Source: Drosophila miranda (taxonomy: Eukaryota; Arthropoda; Insecta; Diptera; Drosophilidae). From it: a DNA stretch of 64,000 bases. How positions within the stretch are numbered: the first letter of the stretch is position 1; each line of letters begins with the position of its first letter. Location of the stretch: NCBI RefSeq assembly GCF_003369915.1, contig NC_046674.1, forward strand, positions 29,763,657 through 29,827,656, read 5' to 3'. The notes under the pieces are model-generated. The model was given only the letters and a program-made list of their open reading frames with translations. It did no database searches and had not been told where the DNA came from. Below, in pieces: positions 56,010-64,000 of the stretch. The translations under genes and the position numbers were made by a program.

Positions 56010-59000
56010 TTTTTCAGCACGTATAATTCCGAAACTTTGAAACAAAGAGTCATTTCCTAGTGTAATATAAAAGCGGGTTGGTTAACTAAAACAATTCGTA
56101 CCTTCGTACCTTTCTTTGAACCATTTCAATAACAAGTAGCTTTTTCTATTGGTAGTTAATGAAACTAAAGAACTCAAATCTACTTACCAAAAAAAAGTAA
56201 ACAAAAATGTCAAAGTTAAAGAAACTTCAAAAATGGTAGAAAACTTCCAGAAACTTTGGCTCGTTATATTTTCTATCGACACAAATAAAAAATCGTATGA
56301 AAGTAATTGAATTATCTTTTCATCCCATTAGTTGTTTAGGCTGGCGGCGCTGCAAGTGCCGAAATTTATGAAAATGTGCAAAGTTACCAAATAGAGATAT
56401 GTGAATTTTTAAAACAGCGTTCAGGGGTATATTCAAAGTTGGAGGAGGCGATCTACTCATTAAGGCCTACTGCCTAATTTTTGTCCCACACTAAGAAAAA
56501 AATCACTGCCGAATCTAGAACATAGCAATTACTTCTCGGTGTTTATTTATCGTAGCTCCTGGAACCTCTTAGGGTAACCATCTTGAGACAACCCTATACC
56601 ATGTAGGGTATTATTATTGTATTATTACTAGATCTTGTATCGGAATATCAAAAGAGCAGAGAAGAGCAAAAGATTTCCAACCACAAAAAACTCAAAGACC
56701 CTTTTTAAGGAAATTAATTCATACTATCAAATTAGCATGGAGCAGACCTTGGTATCAAAGCAGAGTTCGCCTAATTAATGCTCCCCAAAAGTACATTCCA
56801 TCCAACAGTAATACTAACAATCATTTAATTTCAGGTTAATTGCATAGAATCTGGTTTCTCGGGGCTCCATAAATTGTGTGTGCACTCGTCGCCCGTCGGT
56901 CGCTGCTGGTGTTTTGTGTAATTTATTTGCATATTTCAGTGGAGCGGAGTGACAGGCCAGAATTATGCTACAAAATGTTAGGAATGCCATTCCTCCTATC
57001 CCCATCCCCATCCCCACTTTCATGGAGGGCCAAGACGGTTACAAAGCGGGAGGCAGCTCTGGCACCCAGCAGGGTTTGAGGCATAAAACTCCGTGTCTTT
57101 CTCTCGGTCTCTCTCTTTTGGCTGCTAAACGCACTTACGTGTCAAAACTAATTTAGTGTGTGCCTCCCTTCTCTCCCAGGGCCGCAACAAACGATGTGGA
57201 ATGGGAGCGGTGGAGGGAGAACGAAGTGGCATGGAGTGGAACGCACCAGCGGCAAGCGGAAACGGAAACCCATACGCATACGCAGTAGGGGCCGCCGCGA
57301 CGGACCATATTTTGCTTATTTATTTGCGGGACTGTTGCATGTCCCCCCCCTTGCGTGGGTGACTCCCCGTGTTGCACGCCCCTTGCGTGGCTTTGCGCTA
57401 GCATTTCTCACCTAATAAAATTACAATGGAAACACCCTGGAGCGTACCACCCCAAAAGCCGAAGGACTAATGGCCCAGACTCTACCCTCGACCCTCACAT
57501 GCTGGCACCGCCACCCCCTCCTGCTGGCTGTCCTTTTTCTCTCCTTTTGATGTAAATTTAATTTCGGTTTTCACATTTTGAGGTTTTCATAGCCACATGC
57601 TGGTGCAAAGGCGAGGGTGGGAGATAGCGAGCGCTGCCTGAGTTCCGAGTTCTGAGTCCTGTGCCCTGAGCCCTGAGCTTCTGAGTGAGTGTCCGTATCC
57701 TGTCCGTCCAGCCCTGATATGCCTTCCTCGCTTTCTGTCGCTCTTCCAGTGTGTCGTGTCCCCTGGGGGCTTCAGGGAGCATATTCAGCTGCCGTAATGC
57801 TTCTTTCATCGTTGTTTCCTTCACAACTCGCAGGCTCCACGGCTCATGGCTCATCGCTGGGATGCTCTCTTGTTCCTGGTCTTCGCTCCGTCTGTCATCA
57901 GCGTCGCATATTGTTCGCCTTTGTTCATCCCTGCATCCCGTCCACCCCTGCTGACGCTATATGAATATGTCAACTCGATTCCCTCGCGTGTGCTCTTGAA
58001 TCGGTCGCCTTTTTTTGCGCATTTTTTGATGCTACTCCTGGTACTGCTGGTACTACTCCTGCATTGTCTGCGTTGCTGGGCTGCGATTTCAATTAAAGAA
58101 TCGACCCGATACACTTCATTCGCTGCATTCCAGTCTTTGTTTCGGGGCATATGTTGCCATCCTCCAATCGAATAAACGCCATGGGGAAGTGGTTAGAGTT
58201 CTTTAAGGTTGGGAGGTTCGTTGACCAAACCCGGAAGCAATTCACACTTTAATATCCTCCAGAAAGGTCGGGGGAGGACATGCCAAGAAAATAATGAACA
58301 AAGTCAAAAACTTGACACAAAGCTTAATTGCTGAGCCGGAGTCCTGAGGCCCGAGCCCCAGCCCTGAGACTGAGCCTGAGCCTGAGCCTGAACCTGAGAC
58401 AGAGGCCCTAGTCCTGTGCCGAGTTCTGACTGTGAAAAAGCACCAAGTGCACTCGAGGTAATTTGATTTAATTGTGGGTGCCAGCCCGCCCCGGAACCAC
58501 TCCAAGAGCCCAGCCCGGCAACTTTAGCTCATATGTGGTCGCCTTGTGGCAAGGTGTGGTACATGCCTCATAAAAAATTTACAAATGCAACGGAGAACAA
58601 CTGATGGAAGTGATGCCGCCCCATCCCGATCCCAATTCCAGTTCAAGTCCAAGTCTGTGAAGCTCTTGAACCTTAGTCCGGGCCCCCGGCCCCTGACCTG
58701 GCCTGCCACTTGAGCTTGCTTTTCAACATCATGCTGCAAGTTGCTTGTTGCAAGTGATGCTGCTGCTGTTCGTACCTCCCATTTTCACTGATCGCCATTG
58801 TTGAGGTTTATGTACTGTTTTTCACTATGCCTGTGGTTTTTTGTGTCCTGCATAAATCATCAGCGCAATGACTTTTAATGCATTATTTATTTGACATTTT
58901 TTGTACGTCCTCTATGCACCTCTCTCTCTCCCTCTCTGTTTCTCTCCTTTTGTCTTTTTGTTCCCTCGTTTTTTAAACTATAGCTAAGAGAATTCATGGC

Positions 59001-60275
59001 TGACGGGCGTTTCCACTTCCGTTTGCAATTACACGAGTATGGTGGCTAAAATAATGGCCAGAGACCCATCACCCGCATTAATCAATTATTTACAGTCGAC
59101 GGTCCATGGGCCTAAGCATTTGATTTGTGGATTTGTGTGATTCCATTCGAATGAGTCTGAATTGGCTAACGATCCATATCAAGTACATATTTCATAGTCA
59201 TATACTCCACAACGAGATTAAAACATTTTGCACATCTACATCAGATATTTGCAACCATTCCATTACGATTCACAATCCATTTCATAGCCCAATCCAATTA
59301 CCGATTGATAACCGGTTCCCACACTCACCCACACACAAACACCCACTGGCAATCGCTGCTTTACCGCTTCAGAGTTTGATTTGAAGCCCCAATCCAATAT
59401 AAAAGAACCCCAAATCGGGTTTTGCTTTGCAGCTTTCTGGCCACCGGCAATTGAAAAAAAATTGCAAAATCGCCTCGCTCCTCTCTGCCGCAGCATCAGC
59501 ACCGCACCAGCAAGGCACTCATGTGTACTCCTGTGCATTCAAGAATGTATGTATGACTATACTAATAATTCATACCCCTAATGTCATTTCAATGGTCAGT
59601 CCGAAGAGGAGGAGGTGGAGCGCTGTCTGCAGACACATGCTACGTTTGGAGTGTTAGCCCCTGTGGACGCCGCCTCGGGCAGTGCAACAAAATTAGCTCC
59701 AAATGGAGTTCGTCTCTCTCTCTCTCTCTCTCTCTGATGATGTCTGATTTTTAACGCTTAATTTATGCTTTAATTGCATATTTCGCGATGCAATGCAAAT
59801 TTCCACTGGGGTTACTCCTGCTCTCCTGCTCTCCAGCTGTGGAATGGCATGCATTCCATTTAGATAACCGCAAATATTTGCCACAAACGCACATGCTATG
59901 CCCGTGCATTCCAGACGTGACAAAATACCACCCCCAAAATTCAGCACCACCTCCCACCTCGCACTGTTTGTGCGTGCACCTGTCTGTGGATGCTGCATGA
60001 ATGACTATCACATTTGTCGCACACACTCATTTCTGGCTCATTTCAAGCCATTTCACTGCCTCCAAAATGGGTTTCAGCTTTCAGCGAGATCGTACCAAAA
60101 AACCAATTGAAATATTGGTGAAAAATATGGGTGGGTTTGAATCTTTAAGAGGGAGACTAAGAGCTAAAGCTTTTCCCGACCATATTTTCAAGATATTAAC
60201 TTGAGACGCAGGTCGAATATATTCCGGAATGGTTTATTGTTTGTGGACTTTATTCGATTGTGGACTACGATTTGG
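56010..60275. other. Long non-coding stretch
   Basis: No gene supported. Minus-strand frames at 57558-57854 and 57851-58150 overlap by a few bases and are purine-rich; they look like compositional frames. GAGCCTGAGCCTGAGCCTGA run at 58372-58394, (CT)n at 59713-59735. Confidence 0.4.
59713..59735. repeat. (CT)n microsatellite
   Basis: About 11 CT units; GA repeats on the other strand are a GAGA-factor-type sequence. Confidence 0.75.
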
Positions 60276-60278
60276 TAC

Positions 60279-60584
60279 CTATTGGTTCCCGGGATGTCCA
60301 GATGGGATGGTGGCCAGGATTTCAGCCAGTCGCTTAGAGCGCAGAGAGTAATGATCGTTCTGGCGCCTCAGAATGCCATAGGAGACACCGTCACCCAAAT
60401 GCATGCGCACCTGTCGCTGAAACTCGGGATCTGCGCGGCGATAGCGGGCACCCAGGCTGGAGATGATCTCTGTGTCGCTCATCGGTCGATGGCCATCTTC
60501 CAGCATGTAGATGATGGTGCGCATCAAATTGGGCACCAATCGGCGCTGATGGAACGTGGTACGGATGTTGTAGGTGGTTGACAT
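60279..60584 (-). CDS. DUF4777-like (winged-helix-like) protein 3, domain only
   Basis: 101 residues from ATG 60584. Short head (MSTTYNIRTTFHQRR), then the domain over residues about 17-85: PNLMRTIIYMLEDGHRPMSD, EIISSLGARYRRADPEFQRQ, VRMHLGDGVSYGILRRQ, DHYSLRSKR; short tail (LAEILATIPSGHPGNQ). It is the minimal version of the domain found in the 36.2 and 43.2 kb genes, on the same strand and also intronless. The YSLRS ending matches YTLRS of the 43.2 kb protein. No nuclear localisation signal is obvious apart from RRQ/RSKR basic spots. Confidence 0.8.
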   Translation of the reverse strand: MSTTYNIRTTFHQRRLVPNLMRTIIYMLEDGHRPMSDTEIISSLGARYRRADPEFQRQVRMHLGDGVSYGILRRQNDHYSLRSKRLAEILATIPSGHPGNQ

Positions 60585-60589
60585 TTTTA

Positions 60590-62083
60590 TCAATGGATGG
60601 ATCCTTCTAAAATACCCAAGATGATCCTGAGTCCTTGGACCTCAACGTAAAATTTTGAAGCCGAAAGGGTATGAGGGTGAATAGATTTGTGCGTGTGCGT
60701 GTGGGGAAAGTGCCGAGCAGGCTTTCCTCCTGACACTGACAGTTTAGGCACAGCCTTGCGGGCTGTCTGTCTGGTTGTGTGGTTGTGTGGCTTCCCCATG
60801 GCCAATTAATCAGGAGACGGCAATGGCTGACTTTGTAGCCGGTTGAACTTGAGTGACCTCGAGGCATATAAAAACGAAAACTGCGACAACAAAGGCGCAC
60901 AGAACGAAGGAGGAAGCGCTCCAACAGGGAAGCAGCACACAGGACTCCACAAACATCAAGTGACATTTGAGCAAAGACAAAAAGTCATTATCACGGCGAC
61001 GTTGTGCCGCACTTGCCTCAGACTCAGACTTTGCCTCTGACCCATGTGCAGCGTATGGAGCAGGAACAGGAGCATGTGGTTAAGGCGGCCGTCGCCATCT
61101 CTGTCGCCATGTTTTTTGCCTTTTCCGGCATTTTGTTTACGATTTCTTTTTGTTTTTGCCCAGTCTACGTGTGTGTGTGTGTGTGTGTCTGTTTGGGCTC
61201 CCCGGAGTACGCGGATTTCCTTTCGAGATGCCGGAGTTGGCAGACGGTAGTTTTCCCTGAATGATTTTCACTTGTTTGTCCTCGTTGGGTGCTTTGTTCG
61301 CCGTAGAAGGCCAACCGACCGAACGACCGACCGACAGACAGAACGCCACCCGGCCCTGTTTTGTGCCTCGCCAAGTGCAATTGTCATAAAGTGTCATTGG
61401 CTGACGTCGCGTCGCGTCGTGGCAGTATCCACGGCAGCATCCGTGGCAGCATCCTCCACGGCACGAGTAAGAGTGAGTATCCTCGTCATCCAGTCCTTTG
61501 TCCGCAGTTGTGGGTGTGCGGTGAATCAACTTAAATGAGTATCCGCTTTGTAACTACAAGTGCGTGTCTTCGCTTTGTCCCCTTTGGGCCATCCATCCCT
61601 TTGGGCTGAGGAGCAATTGGCTTTGTGTGCGATTTAGCTTTGTTTCTAGACTAGGGTCTAGGTCTAGGACTGTCCGCGGCGAAGGGGTAATAGTAATGGC
61701 AATGGAAATATAAACGGAAATGGGACCGGTACCGGGAACGGGTCTATCGTATGGCTGCTGTCTGGGAGAAGTCATATTCCATAGCCTTGCTTACTGCCAC
61801 TTGTAGTACTACTCTTTTAGGCAGGCCTCCTTCTAGCCTTCTTACCCAAAGCATGGATAAGCTGTCACCTACAAAGAAAGCTATCCCCTAAATAGATGGT
61901 GATCAAAAAATCCCTATGTCGGGCTAAAGAAAGCAGAATTATGATATATGATGTGTATAAGATAGTTTTTATGGGAGAAAGCACCCCTTAAGATACGAAT
62001 CATAGACATATGAACATGCTAAAAGACCTGGAATACCCACTGTAGCCAGCTTCTTGGAAAGAACAATAGCTTTTCATTTGATT
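60590..62083. other. Non-coding stretch
   Basis: It includes the 5' flank of the 60.3 kb gene, a lone TATAAAAAC at 60867-60875 on the plus strand without a clear downstream ORF, (GT)n at 61168-61188 and low-complexity GGTCTAGGTCTAGG at about 61654-61668. Confidence 0.4.
61168..61188. repeat. (GT)n microsatellite
   Basis: Ten GT units. Confidence 0.8.
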
Positions 62084-62161
62084 GTAAGTGCCTTATCAAT
62101 TCTCTATCTCCATCCTTCTTCATATCTGCCTCTATCATGCTCCCTTTAATTACCCTTTTAG

Positions 62162-62371
62162 GCAGCTTTTCCGCGCAATGCACAACTGTACTTTGTGCCC
62201 GGCGGCAGCATCTATGCGTGCCAGAGCCAGTACGAGTGCGAGCATATGCAATGGCAAAAGCAAATGGCTAAACGAGCGGAAAGAAGGAAGCGAGGACGAA
62301 ACTTGATTTATGCGGCAACACTGTTGCAGTTCCCATCAAAAAAGAAAAGGACTGGCTGCTTCCGCCCTTAA
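62162..62371 (+). CDS. Possible last coding exon
   Basis: A pyrimidine-rich acceptor (TTAATTACCCTTTTAG) precedes a 69-codon frame: AAFPRNAQLYFVPGGSIYAC, QSQYECEHMQWQKQMAKRAE, then RRKRGRNLIYAATLLQFP, stop TAA at 62369-62371. A strong donor GTAAGT is at 62084-62089 and would give a 78-nt intron joining in phase 0. The 26 codons open before it have no ATG, so a further upstream exon would be needed. Two Cys and a basic cluster are visible. Could be chance; no family recognised. Confidence 0.25.
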   Translation, partial: AAFPRNAQLYFVPGGSIYACQSQYECEHMQWQKQMAKRAERRKRGRNLIYAATLLQFPSKKKRTGCFRP

Positions 62372-62573
62372 GCGGCTTACAGAACTGCTAACAAAACTGG
62401 CTCCTAAGCGAATTATACTGCATCGCGGCAGGACACTCGCAGCAGGACTCTGGACCATGTGGCAGCCGGTCATACGCTTTTCGATTCGGTCCCGCAGCCC
62501 TCCTTGGAACTTGGCCAAAAACCCTGAGAAATTGGGGAAAGTGGCAGCTTCAGGTGAAGAGGTCTAACAAACT

Positions 62574-62612
62574 TTGTACATATGTATGTACAATGTACAT
62601 ACATACATATTT
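62574..62612. repeat. Palindromic ATGTACAT-type repeat
   Basis: TACATATGTATGTACAATGT and following ATAC repeats form self-complementary sequence. The same motif recurs at 63890-63932. Confidence 0.6.
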
Positions 62613-62619
62613 ATCTATG

Positions 62620-63080
62620 TTGCATTCCTATGGGATGTGCGACGGGGGATCTGGGTTCCTGAAGCATTTTTCGCGAATTGAATGAAAACAATTACAAGAG
62701 AGCTAACATGGAGGCGCCGGAGGAACACATAAATGCCACCAAGGAATGATAAATTGACGGAAAGAGAGCAGACTCGCGATGGGATTACATTTGAGGATAG
62801 GATTGCAAATGGGAATGGGACGGGGACTAGGACTGACTCTGGGTTTGCCCAGCATTCGACGCCGACGACGGGCGACATTGAGCAATTGCCGTGTATAAAT
62901 ATTCCAGCACTCCCCGACACAGAAACAGACACGGACAGGGACACTCGCATGTAGGCGACAACCACCTGTCAGTATGGGGAAAAGCATAAACAAGCAAAGC
63001 AAATCAAAACAAGAAGTAGGGGGAATCCCCCCGGCGAAAAAAAGAAAAAGGGAAAGTGTGCCGGCCGGCGGCAACATGCA
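62620..63080. other. Non-coding stretch
   Basis: No supported gene. GGGAATGGGACGGGGACTAGG-type low-complexity sequence at about 62810-62835. Confidence 0.4.
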
Positions 63081-63087
63081 GCCAGGA

Positions 63088-63327
63088 CTAGACACTTAGG
63101 ACCTGCGCACTGGCCCCAGCCACATTGCTTCCCACTTCGAAATATTGGGCAACATTTTCGAACTGTCGAACATCGCTGGCACCGAAAATAGCCGAGCAGC
63201 TGCACTTGCGTGGTGGAGCAACCGCCATAAAGCTCAGGAACCAACTTAGGAAAGAGAATTAATCCTCCAATGGGCACACAGACCTACAAATATAGTGTGA
63301 ACAACTAAAGACCTTCAGATACTCCAT
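63088..63327 (-). CDS. Candidate small Cys-containing secreted peptide (two exons)
   Basis: Exon 1 is 63327-63284 (MEYLKVFSCSHYIC plus two bases; donor AG|GTCTGT). Exon 2 runs to TAG 63090-63088 and starts at 63232 (51-nt intron, acceptor CCTGAG) or 63244 (39-nt intron, acceptor CCTAAG, short for a fly). Both keep frame, giving 62 or 66 residues. The second exon reads FMAVAPPRKCSCSAIFGASD, then VRQFENVAQYFEVGSNVAGA and SAQVLSV. A hydrophobic N-terminus ends at AVA, followed by PPRKCSC. A TATA box (TATAAAAA, 63369-63362) lies about 35-42 nt upstream of the ATG. Composition is clearly protein-like; the splice structure is the uncertain part. Family not recognised. Confidence 0.4.
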
Positions 63328-63361
63328 CGATATGGCAAACATAAAATATGGTACTTATCTA

Positions 63362-63369
63362 TTTTTATA
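63362..63369 (-). promoter_or_regulatory. TATA box of the 63.2 kb candidate gene
   Basis: TATAAAAA on the minus strand, 35-42 nt before the ATG at 63327. The leader would be only about 10 nt. Confidence 0.35.
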
Positions 63370-63399
63370 CATTTGCTTGAACAATACCTTTAAAATAAT

Positions 63400-64000
63400 T
63401 AAAGCGTAAACACAATATAGTTTTTTGTTTTAATTATTCCTTTTCCGTCCGCTTACTCGATCTAGCACTGCAATACCTTACATATACAACAAAAATTTGA
63501 AAGCTAATGCTCAGGACATCTATTGTCCTAAGCCTAGTAGCAAGTACATTTAATATAATGGAAGCCGGGAGACGTGCTTAGAAACTGTTACGAACACTAG
63601 TTTTGCGTTTAGTCCATCATTAGTCTCTTCGCAAAAAATCATACAGCTATGCACAAAAACCTTAGTAGCTTATATCTGTGGGAATGAGAATATATTCAGA
63701 GCTCTTTATTTGGATTAACGGATAATTCAACGCAGTTTTGGAAAGCCCATTGGGCGGCATAATTACTGAAAATTCCATATTAATGAGTCTTTACTTAAAT
63801 CCCTCTCGCATGAATGAGTTTGCATTATGCATTATAGCCGACACAAAAAGTTGTGCCGAACCAGGAGGGCCAAGGGTCGCACGTATGTATGTACATATGT
63901 ACATATGTACATATGTATGTACAATGTACATACAATATGTATATGAATATATAAATCTGTCTACCCTATATACATATATTATTTATCTTTTTATATAGAT
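63400..64000. other. AT-rich stretch with palindromic microsatellite
   Basis: Nothing coding. ATGTACATATGTACATATGT repeats at 63890-63932, followed by ATAC/ATAT-rich sequence to the window end. Confidence 0.5.

Noticed and set aside
57558..58150. Two overlapping minus-strand frames of about 98 codons
   Set aside because: Purine-rich, with GACTCAGAACTCGGAACTCAG-type repeats; overlapping ATGA is coincidental in a eukaryote.
1..64000. tRNA, rRNA or snRNA genes
   Set aside because: I recognised no cloverleaf with A/B boxes or known small-RNA sequence; a covariance-model scan would be needed to exclude them.

Overview
The window is eukaryotic and reads as a Drosophila genome segment. Many diverged copies of the DINE-1 (INE-1) repeat occur, with its typical end (TATACCCGATACTC...) and a core of GTCTGTCCGTC microsatellite. 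Introns are 50-80 bp, core promoters are of the TATA plus TCAGT initiator type, and there are many simple repeats. The long (about 1.1 kb), nearly intact DINE-1 copies suggest a lineage with recent DINE-1 activity; an obscura-group species is my inference, not something read directly. I recognise no housekeeping gene. The window is gene-poor and holds small, fast-evolving-looking, tissue-specific-type genes in mostly non-coding DNA.

Layout. 1.9-6.3 kb: a duplicated coding-like block (1910-2074 and 6042-6188) flanks two DINE-1 copies in opposite orientation and a membrane-anchor ORF cut by one of them. 7.6 kb: composite DINE-1. 9.7-10.15 kb: decayed tandem array of about 60 bp units. 15.0-20.5 kb: four small secreted-protein genes (a Lys/Glu-rich protein and a Thr/Ser mucin on the minus strand; a Gly/Pro/Ala peptide and a short helical peptide on the plus strand). 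All four have a tiny signal-peptide exon ending in G, followed by a phase-1 intron. 22.6-24.1 kb: jockey-type fragment, DINE-1 and a Helitron-like tail. 25.9-26.1 kb: a small minus-strand gene with a frameshift. 35.5-44.4 kb: a basic 108-residue protein and two members of a DUF4777-like (winged-helix-like) family, plus several candidate small ORFs. 44.9-46.9 kb: DINE-1 copies and a LINE endonuclease fragment. 47.1-48.0 kb: a possible divergent gene pair. 52.4-56.0 kb: a decayed non-LTR retrotransposon lying between 31-bp imperfect inverted repeats. 60.3 kb: a third DUF4777-like gene. 63.1-63.3 kb: a candidate small Cys-containing secreted peptide.

How it fits together. The three DUF4777-like genes share one domain, are all on the minus strand and are all intronless over the domain, so they look like dispersed local duplicates. 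The secreted genes share a common exon architecture, and at least three have clear TATA promoters, typical of strongly expressed tissue-restricted secretory genes (salivary gland, accessory gland or similar; the tissue cannot be read from sequence). Several small coding sequences carry a single frameshift (26.1 kb, 37.6 kb, 1.9 kb). That means either rapid birth and death of small genes or local assembly errors. Everything was read by eye: splice sites and small ORFs are predictions, and no database search was made.
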